Made by a program: the position numbers and the translations under genes. A DNA stretch of 64,000 bases from contig NZ_BCVI01000042.1 of NCBI RefSeq assembly GCF_001591665.1, positions 92,148 through 156,147 on the forward strand, given 5' to 3'. This document shows positions 10,247-18,133 of this stretch, piece by piece. The stretch comes from Neobacillus soli NBRC 102451. GTDB taxonomy: Bacteria > Bacillota > Bacilli > Bacillales > Cytobacillaceae. The notes beneath the pieces were generated by a model. The model worked only from the letters and a program-made list of their open reading frames with translations, ran no database searches and was not told where the DNA came from. How positions within the stretch are numbered: position 1 is the first letter of the stretch; the number at the start of each line of letters is the position of its first letter.

Positions 10247-11629
10247 ATGAATACCATTCTTATCATCGTCAATGTTGCTGTTTTACTATTACTCATTTTT
10301 GGTTTGTTTATGATGCAGAAAAAGCATGTTTCCTTTTCAAAGCGTGTGTTCACTGCATTGGGTTTAGGTATTATTTTTGGTTTTATTATTCATTTAATCT
10401 ACGGTACAACACATGAAGTAACAATAGGTTCCATCGACTGGTTTAGTATTGTCGGTAACGGGTATGTAAAATTATTGCAGATGGTTGTGATGCCGCTTGT
10501 ATTTATTTCAATTGTTGGGGCCTTTACAAAATTAAAGCTGACTAAAAATATTGGGAAAATTAGTTTTCTCGTTATCGGTATTCTGCTTGCGACGACGGCC
10601 ATATCTGCGGCAATTGGTATTGGTTCGGCCTTAGGCTTCGGTCTTGACGGCATCCATCTAAATGCCGGTGATGCGGAAAAAGCAAGGAATGCCCTTTTAG
10701 AGGAAAAAGTGGTCGGGGTTCAAAATATGACAATCCCGCAACAAATCATCGAATTAGTTCCAAGTAACCCGTTTCAAGATTTAACAGGGGCACGCCCCAC
10801 TTCAACAATTGCCGTTGTTATTTTTGCGGCCTTTATCGGTATTGCTTACCTTGGGGTCAGACGTAAGGACCCACAGCATGGAGAATTTTTTGCGAAGATT
10901 ATTGACACTCTTTACGCGGTTATCATGAGGGTTGTCACGCTGATTCTTCGTCTTACGCCATATGGAATTCTTGCCATCATTACAAAGGTAACTGCGACAA
11001 GTGATTACCAAGCGATTGCGAAATTAGGGAAGTTTGTTATTGCTTCCTATGTGGCGCTCATTCTTATGTTCATTGTACATTTACTATTAATATCTTTTGC
11101 AAAATTAAGCCCTGTAAATTATGTGAAAAAGGCCTTGCCAACGTTAACCTTTGCGTTTACCTCACGGACAAGTGCGGGAACATTGCCAATGACAATCAAA
11201 ACACAAACAAAAGACTTTGGAGTATCAGAAGGGATTGCCAACTTTGCCGGCTCCTTTGGACTTTCGATTGGTCAAAATGGATGTGCAGGGATTTATCCGG
11301 CGATGTTAGCCGTAATGGTTGCACCAGCTGCGGGCATTGATCCAACAAGCCCGACCTTTATTCTCACGCTTATTCTAGTAGTAGCGATTAGCTCCTTTGG
11401 TGTCGCAGGTGTTGGCGGCGGGGCAACTTTTGCAGCCTTAATCGTTTTATCCGTCATGAACCTGCCGATTGCCATTGTTGGTCTGCTCATCTCAGTTGAG
11501 CCCCTTATTGACATGGGCCGTACAGCCCTAAACGTCAGCGGTGCCATGACAGCCGGAGTCCTAACAAGCAAAGCAACAGGAGAATTAGAAACCGAAGTAT
11601 ACCAACAACCAAACGTTGTAGAAGCGTAA
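10247..11629 (+). CDS. tcyP: L-cystine symporter (DAACS family)
   Basis: A 460-residue secondary transporter that imports L-cystine with sodium or protons. The N-terminus (MNTILIIVNVAVLLLLIFG), overall length and core motifs match Bacillus TcyP. Eight or more transmembrane helices are evident, with the serine-rich reentrant loop region TSRTSAGTLPMTI and the substrate-site stretch NGCAGIYPAML. RBS GGGAGG lies 8 bases upstream. It is a stand-alone gene with its own promoter and ends in a repeat-derived hairpin. Regulation by sulfur status is likely from the family. Confidence 0.95.
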   Translation: MNTILIIVNVAVLLLLIFGLFMMQKKHVSFSKRVFTALGLGIIFGFIIHLIYGTTHEVTIGSIDWFSIVGNGYVKLLQMVVMPLVFISIVGAFTKLKLTKNIGKISFLVIGILLATTAISAAIGIGSALGFGLDGIHLNAGDAEKARNALLEEKVVGVQNMTIPQQIIELVPSNPFQDLTGARPTSTIAVVIFAAFIGIAYLGVRRKDPQHGEFFAKIIDTLYAVIMRVVTLILRLTPYGILAIITKVTATSDYQAIAKLGKFVIASYVALILMFIVHLLLISFAKLSPVNYVKKALPTLTFAFTSRTSAGTLPMTIKTQTKDFGVSEGIANFAGSFGLSIGQNGCAGIYPAMLAVMVAPAAGIDPTSPTFILTLILVVAISSFGVAGVGGGATFAALIVLSVMNLPIAIVGLLISVEPLIDMGRTALNVSGAMTAGVLTSKATGELETEVYQQPNVVEA

Positions 11630-11637
11630 AAAAGAAA

Positions 11638-11708
11638 GGTGTCAGGCACCACGAAAAGACATTTGTCCGCTGTGGGCGGACAGACTTGTGGTGCCTGACA
11701 CCATTTTT
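11638..11708 (+). terminator. Repeat-built hairpin acting as terminator
   Basis: GGTGTCAGGCACC (11638-11650) and its exact complement GGTGCCTGACACC (11690-11702) face each other around an inner stem TGTCCGC / GCGGACA and are followed by ATTTTT. This is a full inverted copy of the window-wide repeat and a plausible terminator for tcyP. Confidence 0.75.
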
Positions 11709-11859
11709 ACTTAGTGGATTTTGCCTCATCTGATTTTTTGGTACTTTTGCTGACATATGGTTTGGCACTTTTTGCTTTGTTGGCACCTGCTTGCCAGCGA
11801 TTCCAGCCCTTCTTGCCTGTTCCCCTGCCAGTTCCGCCTTTCCCTTTAGCGTTACTCAT
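11707..11859 (-). CDS. Small basic protein, DUF3934-like
   Basis: A 50-residue open frame in a gap between larger genes, starting MSNAKGKGGTGRGTG and containing KKGWNRWQAGANKAKSAKPY. Lysine, glycine and serine dominate and there is no membrane segment. It recalls the short DUF3934 proteins of Bacillus, which carry a similar GGTGRGTG...GWNRW signature; function unknown. GGAG lies about 13 bases before the ATG, somewhat distant. The conserved signature, not the ribosome binding site, is what persuades me that it is real. Its stop overlaps the T-run of the tcyP terminator on the opposite strand. Confidence 0.7.
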   Translation of the reverse strand: MSNAKGKGGTGRGTGKKGWNRWQAGANKAKSAKPYVSKSTKKSDEAKSTK

Positions 11860-11952
11860 ATAACCACAACCACTCCATTATTATTGTACGTTCGGCTAAC
11901 CGTCGTTGGTTAGTTTAACACAAATTTTGTTGATGTGCTCTTAGAAGTTCGT

Positions 11953-12189
11953 TCATTTCTGGTCGAAAAACCCTAAGGCATATTTAATACCTTCTTCCAC
12001 CTCAGTTGTTTCATAGCCTGATAAATCCTCATTGGTGATTTCTAACTTGGTCCTTGTTAAGGAATATCCGCTGTCCAAATTAATGTCAAGCATCACATCA
12101 TACCCATTCGTTGTTTGCGTAATTTCAATAATGTCATAATCGCGAATGGCGGTTCCCGTTTCATATTCTAAGGGCTCAAGCTCTGACAT
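11953..12189 (-). CDS. Hypothetical acidic protein, 78 residues
   Basis: I do not recognise the family. From the chosen ATG the protein reads MSELEPLEYETGTAIRDYDI and is acidic and rich in Glu, Asp and Thr, with alternating hydrophobic residues suggesting a small beta-rich fold. There is no signal peptide or membrane helix. The start at 12189 is preceded by GGAGGTG at proper spacing; the frame stays open 11 codons further upstream, but those codons would contain the ribosome binding site. A small dyad CTAACC-N6-GGTTAG lies downstream without a T-run. Confidence 0.6.
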   Translation of the reverse strand: MSELEPLEYETGTAIRDYDIIEITQTTNGYDVMLDINLDSGYSLTRTKLEITNEDLSGYETTEVEEGIKYALGFFDQK

Positions 12190-12387
12190 CAAAACACCTC
12201 CAAATTTCTTTCCAACAAACATGTCTGAAATAGCTTATACAAAAAGCAGAAGGGATAAACATTTAATTTTTGGATTTTTAGCTGCCATCAAGTACCCATG
12301 GGATTTTCACAAATAAAAAGGGTTTTCTAAAAAAGCGCCGAATAATAGTTGAGTATTATATTTCCAAATGAAGGGGTTGAACGGTCA

Positions 12388-12924
12388 ATGGAAATGGAAA
12401 CATTATATTTGATTGATCAAAAAGCTGGCTTGGGTTTAGAGTTCAGCAAATTGGTTTCGATGATGAATTACACAAGAGTTACGACGATAGATGCGGTGAG
12501 AGAATTAACGATGGAGGAGTTAGACTTCCTTTATGATGACCAGGCAAATTCAATCGGAATGCTGTTAGCGCATATGGCTGATGTTGAAAAGGCGTATCAA
12601 ATTATATCCTTTGAGAGCAGGGATCTAACAGATGAAGAGGTAAATCGGCTGAATCCTGGCTTAGACTTAGGAAGCAGTGCAAGAGAGCAAATTAAAGGGA
12701 ATACGATTGACTATTACCTGGACCGGTTAACCGAGGTTCGGAACACAACAATCAAAATGTTTAAAACTCTGCCTGATGAATGGTTATTTGAGCAAACTCC
12801 TTTCTGGTGGAACCGGCCTGCAAACAATTACTTTAAATGGTTTCATGTATTTGAAGACGAGCTAAGCCATCGCGGGCAAATTCGAATTATCAAAAAAATG
12901 ATGAGCAAGCGTAACGAGTCTTAA
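12388..12924 (+). CDS. DinB-like (DUF664) four-helix protein
   Basis: About 178 residues with the helical character of the DinB/YfiT superfamily. These are putative metal-dependent transferases acting with thiol cofactors such as bacillithiol, though most members lack a proven reaction. The metal-ligand positions can be followed: His in LLAHMADVEKAY in the second helix and the pair in FEDELSHRGQIR near the C-terminus. Start set at ATG 12388 with AAGGGG about 11 bases upstream; a TTG at 12349 in frame is possible but has no good ribosome binding site. It is monocistronic as far as visible. Confidence 0.75.
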   Translation: MEMETLYLIDQKAGLGLEFSKLVSMMNYTRVTTIDAVRELTMEELDFLYDDQANSIGMLLAHMADVEKAYQIISFESRDLTDEEVNRLNPGLDLGSSAREQIKGNTIDYYLDRLTEVRNTTIKMFKTLPDEWLFEQTPFWWNRPANNYFKWFHVFEDELSHRGQIRIIKKMMSKRNES

Positions 12925-13011
12925 GCGGAAAAAGGATTCCACCGCTGGCAGGTCCCACCACTAAAAGGAATTAAAGCTGATTACATTTTTTAATTAAGGC
13001 GGTGATTGTCA

Positions 13012-13773
13012 ATGTGCTTAATATTATTTGCCTATCAAGTTCATCCATCCTACAAGTTCATCGTGGCCGCAAACCGGGATGAATCCTTACAAAGGCCGAC
13101 CGCCTCGGCTCATTTTTGGGAGGACAGTCCTGACATTCTCGCAGGACGGGATTTAGAAAAGATGGGCACATGGGTGGGGGTTACTTGCACCGGGCGTTTC
13201 GCTGCTTTGACTAATTATCGCAACCCAAAGGAAGTAACGGAAGGCAAGCGTTCACGTGGCGAATTGGTGGCGGGTGCCCTGAAATACAAAGGAAATGTTA
13301 AAGATTATATGCAAACTCTAACTGTGAACAAGGACCTGTACCCCGGCTATAATCTTTTGGCTGGGGATGAGAATGAACTATATTATTATTCGAATATGGG
13401 ACAGAAGCTGCAGAGGCTTGAGCCTGGCATATATGGTGTCAGCAATCATTTGTTAAATACCGAATGGCCAAAAGTGCAAAAAGGTAAGGCGGGCTTGACC
13501 CAAATCATTAGCGATAAACAGGGGAATCTTGTAGAGGAGCTTTTAATTCTCCTCCAAAATGCAGACGTTGCTCCCGATGAACGCCTCCCGAACACAGGGG
13601 TTTCTTTTGAATTGGAAAGGATGCTCTCGCCGCTGTTTATCAAGGGGGAAAATTACGGGACGAGAAGCTCGACTGTTTTATTGATGGCAGATAAAGAAAT
13701 GCACTACATAGAACGGGTCTATACAAAGGAAAGCTTCAATGATCAACGATTTACAATTGAACTTAAAAACTAA
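13012..13773 (+). CDS. NRDE (TANGO2-like) family protein
   Basis: A 253-residue protein beginning MCLILFAYQ and containing the eponymous AANRDES motif at about 25-31. The family has an N-terminal nucleophile hydrolase-like fold with Cys2 exposed after Met removal; in eukaryotes TANGO2 is linked to heme and lipid handling, while the bacterial function is open. AGRDLEKMGTWVGV and the C-terminal GTRSSTVLLM are typical. The start at 13012 puts Cys at position 2; the frame continues two codons upstream to TTG, but AAGGCGGTG fits the ATG. The repeat core lies immediately after the stop. Confidence 0.85.
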   Translation: MCLILFAYQVHPSYKFIVAANRDESLQRPTASAHFWEDSPDILAGRDLEKMGTWVGVTCTGRFAALTNYRNPKEVTEGKRSRGELVAGALKYKGNVKDYMQTLTVNKDLYPGYNLLAGDENELYYYSNMGQKLQRLEPGIYGVSNHLLNTEWPKVQKGKAGLTQIISDKQGNLVEELLILLQNADVAPDERLPNTGVSFELERMLSPLFIKGENYGTRSSTVLLMADKEMHYIERVYTKESFNDQRFTIELKN

Positions 13774-13774
13774 T

Positions 13775-13787
13775 GGTGTCAGGCACC
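13775..13787. repeat. GGTGTCAGGCACC repeat core
   Basis: Exact copy one base after the stop codon of the NRDE gene. Confidence 0.85.
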
Positions 13788-13805
13788 ATCCGTTTGTGAA
13801 TAAGC

Positions 13806-13844
13806 GAAAAGAGGGCGCCAAATTCAGTGGGGGGCGCCCTTTTC
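13806..13844. terminator. Bidirectional terminator between convergent genes
   Basis: GAAAAG-AGGGCGCC and GGCGCCCT-TTTC form a GC-rich stem with A- and T-rich outer arms. It sits between the NRDE gene (plus) and the DedA gene (minus) and can serve both. Confidence 0.85.
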
Positions 13845-13856
13845 ACGTCGTTTACC

Positions 13857-14459
13857 TTATGAGACATTCCTTAGTACCTTTTTTCTTTTCCAATAGGTAT
13901 AAAAAATTGCGCTTCCGAGAAGTAAAGCGAGAATAAGATAGAGACTGTACTTGGAAAGATAGGTTTCAACCATAATCCAATTCTCGCCAAGTACTCTTCC
14001 AAGTGTAATAAAGGAGAAACACCAGATCATTGCCCCAATATAGGCAAAAAGGGCAAATTTTCTATAGGTGTAGCTGTTAATCCCCGCAAGATAGGCCGTG
14101 ATGTGCCGTACCCCAGGAACAAAAAAGCCAATAACTAATAGAAAAGGGCCGAATTTCACAAATAACCTTTTTGTTCGATCCACTCTTTCTTCTGTAATAT
14201 GAAGTTTAGGTCCAAACCTTTTTAAAAAGGGCAGCCCTAATTTGATCCCCAAGAAATAACTGAGTGAAATGCCTCCGCATGCCCCGGCGAATGCTGATAA
14301 CAGCGAGGGGAGATAAGACATTTTTCCTTGAAAAACATTATAACCTACATAGGTGAGCAGAACCTCATCTGGTATCGGCAGTCCAATAATCCCGCCAACT
14401 AAGGCGATAATAATTCCAAAGTATCCGTAATGTTCAATTAGATGATTTAAATACTGCAT
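13857..14459 (-). CDS. DedA-family membrane protein
   Basis: A 200-residue inner-membrane protein of the DedA/SNARE-associated family; some members have recently been shown to flip undecaprenyl phosphate or phospholipids. Visible motifs: GGIIGLPIPDEVLL near the N-terminus, FLGIKLGLPFLKRFG, and the conserved FFVPGVRHITAYLAG loop, with four to five hydrophobic segments. The start ATG at 14459 follows AGGGAAGTG; a TTG six codons upstream overlaps it. The specific substrate cannot be told from sequence. Confidence 0.85.
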   Translation of the reverse strand: MQYLNHLIEHYGYFGIIIALVGGIIGLPIPDEVLLTYVGYNVFQGKMSYLPSLLSAFAGACGGISLSYFLGIKLGLPFLKRFGPKLHITEERVDRTKRLFVKFGPFLLVIGFFVPGVRHITAYLAGINSYTYRKFALFAYIGAMIWCFSFITLGRVLGENWIMVETYLSKYSLYLILALLLGSAIFYTYWKRKKVLRNVS

Positions 14460-14526
14460 AATTACACTTCCCTGCAACTTTCTAACTTAACTAAGCGGTA
14501 GACTGGACACCGTTTAATGAAACCAT

Positions 14527-16200
14527 TTAAATTTCAATGATGATGGGGAGGATCATTGGTTTTCTTTTGGTGCGGGTAAATAGGTATTGGCCTATGGATT
14601 TTTTTATACTTTGTTTCATGACGTTCCATTGGCGAATGTTTTCTTCCTGCAGGCTATCAACTGTTTTTTTGACAAGAAGGTTTACCTCTTTTATAAGATC
14701 CTCGGAGTCTTTTACAAACACGAAGCCACGAGTAATGGTATCGGGTCCGGAAATAATCTGCCCCTCGTCCTTACTAAGCGTTAAAACAATGACCAGCATT
14801 CCATCTTCTGATAGCTGCTTGCGGTCACGCAGCACAATGGCTCCGACATCACCAACACTGATTCCATCTACATACGTTTCCCCTGATGGCACTTTCCGAG
14901 TCTGACGGGCAACGGAGTTTTCAATATCAACCACATCACCGTTTTTAATAATAAACGTATTTCCAGTCTCTACTCCAACGGACTCGGCTAACAAACGGTG
15001 ATGGTGCAGCATTCGATATTCACCGTGAATCGGTATAAAATAGGTGGGTTTCATTAAGGTAAGCATCAGCTTTAAATCTTCCTGATAGCCGTGCCCAGAA
15101 ACATGCATTCCGGTTGTACTGCCTGAGCCATAAATGACGTTGGCACCCAGCTGAAATAAGTTGTCAATGATACGGGAAACGTCCTTCTCATTTCCTGGAA
15201 TGGGCGATGCCGCTAGGATAACGGTGTCACCCGGATAAATGGCTGCATCCCGGTAGTTGCCGGTAGAGAGGCGGGCAAGGGCAGCATTTGGCTCACCTTG
15301 ACTTCCTGTACAAAGGATGGCTACCTTACCAGAATCCAAACTCTCCACATCTCGCGGTTCAATCAGCATCCCTTCCGGAACGTTAAGATAGCCGCGTTCC
15401 AGCGCAACCGAGACGACATTTACCATGCTTCGACCCAGCAGTGCAAGCTTTCGATTTGTTTTTAAAGCCGAATCGACAACTTGCTGAACACGACTCACAT
15501 TCGAAGCAAACGTCGAGACAATCACTTTCCCCTCCGCCTTCATAAATGCCTCATCCAAATGACCGCCTACCATTTGTTCTGATGGCGTCAGCCCCTTGCG
15601 TTCAGCATTGGTACTTTCAGATATTAAAGCCAAGACACCATTTTGCCCGATATCGGCCATTTTATGAATATCCGCATATTGGTGATTCGCGGGGGTTAAA
15701 TCAAATTTGAAGTCGCCGGTATGGACGACGTTCCCTTCGGGTGTATGAAAAACAATACCGAGACAATCAGGAATACTATGGCTGACTTTGAAAAAAGAAG
15801 CACCGATTTCCCCAAACTCAAGCTTCGAATCTGCGTCAATCGTAACAAGCTTTGTATCCCTTTTCAGACGATGCTCATCTAATTTTAATTCAATTAAACC
15901 TAAAGTAAAATGGGTCGCATAAATGGGTACATTTAATTTTTTCAAAAAGTAAGGAATACCGCCGATATGATCTTCGTGTCCATGTGTCACCACTAAAGCT
16001 CGGATTTTGTCCCTATTTTCTTCTAAGTAGGTAATATCAGGGATAATCAAATCAATTCCTAATAAACTTTCATCAGGAAACTTCCCTCCGCAGTCGATAA
16101 TCACGATATCGTCGCCATATTGGATCACATACATATTTTTACCGATTTCATTTATGCCGCCCAGGGCGAAAATGGATAATGCATTTTTATTAATTCCCAA
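14527..16200 (-). CDS. Ribonuclease J family metallo-beta-lactamase RNase
   Basis: A 557-residue beta-CASP ribonuclease, with endo- and 5'-to-3' exonuclease activity in the family, acting in mRNA turnover and RNA maturation. The zinc motif HGHEDHIGG is intact, as are HSIPD, HTGDFKFD, TGSQGEP and VSGHG; the C-terminus ends KPMILPIIIEI as in B. subtilis RNase J proteins. The intact HxHxDH resembles J1 rather than J2, but scattered differences from J1 suggest an additional paralogue. Translation starts at TTG 16200 after GGGAGG with 8-base spacing. It has its own upstream region, separated from the regulator gene by a terminator. Confidence 0.9.
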   Translation of the reverse strand: MGINKNALSIFALGGINEIGKNMYVIQYGDDIVIIDCGGKFPDESLLGIDLIIPDITYLEENRDKIRALVVTHGHEDHIGGIPYFLKKLNVPIYATHFTLGLIELKLDEHRLKRDTKLVTIDADSKLEFGEIGASFFKVSHSIPDCLGIVFHTPEGNVVHTGDFKFDLTPANHQYADIHKMADIGQNGVLALISESTNAERKGLTPSEQMVGGHLDEAFMKAEGKVIVSTFASNVSRVQQVVDSALKTNRKLALLGRSMVNVVSVALERGYLNVPEGMLIEPRDVESLDSGKVAILCTGSQGEPNAALARLSTGNYRDAAIYPGDTVILAASPIPGNEKDVSRIIDNLFQLGANVIYGSGSTTGMHVSGHGYQEDLKLMLTLMKPTYFIPIHGEYRMLHHHRLLAESVGVETGNTFIIKNGDVVDIENSVARQTRKVPSGETYVDGISVGDVGAIVLRDRKQLSEDGMLVIVLTLSKDEGQIISGPDTITRGFVFVKDSEDLIKEVNLLVKKTVDSLQEENIRQWNVMKQSIKKSIGQYLFTRTKRKPMILPIIIEI

Positions 16201-16312
16201 TTTTAAATCCTCCCAATTTCAACTAAATTATTAGAAGTATTCCCAATTGGAAGCTGTTTATTTAAGATTACAAACAGTGTCAGCACTATCCATAGGTTAT
16301 AGAAAATAAATG

Positions 16313-16342
16313 AAAAAAAACCCTTGTTTCGCAAGGGTTTTT
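16313..16342 (-). terminator. Terminator after the sigma-54 regulator gene
   Basis: AACCCTTG and CAAGGGTT enclose TTTCG; on the minus strand the stem is followed by eight T residues. It closes the gene ending at 16420 and separates it from the RNase J gene. Confidence 0.85.
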
Positions 16343-16419
16343 CGTCTGGATAACATGGAGGCCAATCGTTATAAATCGCCACTCTGGAAGTCTTGCACGT
16401 TAAATGCAATGGATAATTG

Positions 16420-17829
16420 TTAATTAAATGGAAAGGTTATGCGGTATTTATCGATTTTTCTATACAATGTTCTTACGCTGACACCCAATTCGTCTGCAAC
16501 TTGCTTTTTTCCATCATGATCATAACCATATCGATTGAGTTTTTGAATGATGAGTTCTTTTTCTGCTTCTTTTAATACCCCATGCTCTTTAAGAGAGTTG
16601 GAGGGCATAGTCCCCGGTTCCCTAACCAAAAAATTGGGTAGTGATGATTCTGTTAATTGGGTGCTTTTTTCCATGTTCATGCTGTACTCAATGACATTCT
16701 CCAACTCACGGATATTCCCTGGCCAATGATAATCCTTTAATTTCTTTAAAAATCCTTTACTATACGTTTGATTGAACTTGCCAGTACGTATTTGTAATTT
16801 GTCTAATAAAAATGGGAGTAACTCCTCGATATCCTCTTTTCTTTCCCTTAATGGTGCTAAGCGGAGTTGAATGACGTTTAGCCTGTAATAGAGGTCTGAA
16901 CGGAACTGTTTTAATTCCATTAATTTTTCCAAAGATTGATTGGCGGCTGAAATAATTCGGACATTCACCTTTTTGGGGCTTGTTCCCCCAATTCTTTGTA
17001 CTAAACCGTCCTGCAATACCTTTAGAAGCTTTGGCTGAAGATGTAGAGGAAGATCAGCAATCTCATCCAAAAAGAGTGTTCCTCTATCTGCCATCTCGAA
17101 GTATCCTGGTTTCCCTTTTTTTCTTGCGCCAGTAAATGCTCCTTCTTCGTATCCAAATAATTCACTTTCAAACAAGGATTCTGGAATACTGGCACAATTT
17201 ATTTCGACAAATTCTCCCTTTTGAATCATGCTTTGTTCATGAATGAGCTTGGCTAGTAAGCTTTTCCCTGTTCCAGTTTCTCCAGTAATAACGATGGAGG
17301 AAGTGCTGTTTTTTATATTTTTAATAAGCTCTCTTATATTTTGCATTGCCGGACTGTTCCCAAGGATATAGTCGGTTTTTTCAAATTTTTTCTTATTTCT
17401 TGGGATTCCGCCTGTTTCGTGAAGGATACTCGTAATGATATCTGTTAATTTAGATATCCAGTAATTATATTCTTTTTTACGGGCAATCAATTTTTCTTGA
17501 CCGTCTTGGGTAAAACTAACAAAAGAAAGGTATCCATAATTGGTGCCGTTTACCATTATGTTTTGCACGATTTCAGCCGTTGACGGACATTTATTTTGGA
17601 AATGACAGCCTTGACACATATGCATATGACCTGGCTTATGGACAAATTTAACAGGGTGTTCATATAGTAGTTTTTGAAAAAATGCATAATGAACACGATT
17701 TCCTTTCTTATTTCTATACTCTTCTGTTGTAGCAGTCAAACCCCCCTCACTATTGAAAAAAGCAATTTCTATCTGTAAAAACTCGGCAAATGTATGAATA
17801 ACCTTGGTGATAGAAGTTATTGAAGGCAA
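16420..17829 (-). CDS. Sigma-54-dependent transcriptional activator of the divergent cluster
   Basis: About 469 residues. The N-terminal sensory region (about 1-145) contains a CQGCHFQNKC cluster (Cys72, 75, 81) that could bind a metal or an iron-sulfur cluster. The AAA+ domain (about 160-395) has Walker A GETGTGKS, the sigma-54 contact loop EGAFTGA, Walker B TLFLDEIADL and the arginine-finger region FRSDLYYRLNV. The C-terminal Fis HTH ends DELGVSVRTLYRKIDKYRI. I choose TTG 17829 because GGGAGGGG ends 5 bases before it. It is divergent from the gcvPA-like operon, whose -24/-12 promoter it very probably activates. The organisation recalls RocR and similar amino-acid catabolism activators. Confidence 0.9.
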   Translation of the reverse strand: MPSITSITKVIHTFAEFLQIEIAFFNSEGGLTATTEEYRNKKGNRVHYAFFQKLLYEHPVKFVHKPGHMHMCQGCHFQNKCPSTAEIVQNIMVNGTNYGYLSFVSFTQDGQEKLIARKKEYNYWISKLTDIITSILHETGGIPRNKKKFEKTDYILGNSPAMQNIRELIKNIKNSTSSIVITGETGTGKSLLAKLIHEQSMIQKGEFVEINCASIPESLFESELFGYEEGAFTGARKKGKPGYFEMADRGTLFLDEIADLPLHLQPKLLKVLQDGLVQRIGGTSPKKVNVRIISAANQSLEKLMELKQFRSDLYYRLNVIQLRLAPLRERKEDIEELLPFLLDKLQIRTGKFNQTYSKGFLKKLKDYHWPGNIRELENVIEYSMNMEKSTQLTESSLPNFLVREPGTMPSNSLKEHGVLKEAEKELIIQKLNRYGYDHDGKKQVADELGVSVRTLYRKIDKYRITFPFN

Positions 17830-17983
17830 TATATCCCCTCCCAAATTTTTTCACTTTCAGGACCTTTCGTTCACTAAAAGTAAAAAGTATCGGTTGATAG
17901 TTACAAGGATGTCATACGTGCCTGAAAAATAGGGACCAACCACTTGGTATCTATTGTACGAAATAATTGGAATAATTGCAAAA

Positions 17984-18011
17984 GTGTCAATATTTTGTCA
18001 GTTGTGTCAAT
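17984..18011 (+). promoter_or_regulatory. Candidate upstream activating sequence
   Basis: GTGTCAAT occurs at 17984-17991 and again at 18004-18011, 20 bases apart (two helical turns), with related TTGTCAG and TTGGACAA nearby. It lies 50-80 bases upstream of the sigma-54 promoter, where an enhancer-binding protein would be expected to bind. Confidence 0.4.
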
Positions 18012-18060
18012 CTTGAATTGGACAATTTAAAAAACTTGTTGATTTTCCAACCTTTTTAAG

Positions 18061-18077
18061 TTGGCACGTATTTTGCA
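18061..18077 (+). promoter_or_regulatory. Sigma-54 (-24/-12) promoter
   Basis: TTGGCAC-GTATT-TTGCA matches the sigma-54 consensus TGGCAC-N5-TTGC fully, with GG and GC in correct phase. It lies 56 bases before the start codon of the first gene of the cluster. Confidence 0.93.
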
Positions 18078-18133
18078 TTGTAGTTTATATAGATAACTTT
18101 AAAGGATTTGCTTTATCAAATAGGGAGGTAAGT

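Noticed and set aside
11896..11914. Dyad CTAACC-N6-GGTTAG after the 78-residue hypothetical gene
   Set aside because: The stem is only 6 bp and there is no T-run on either strand, so I do not call it a terminator.
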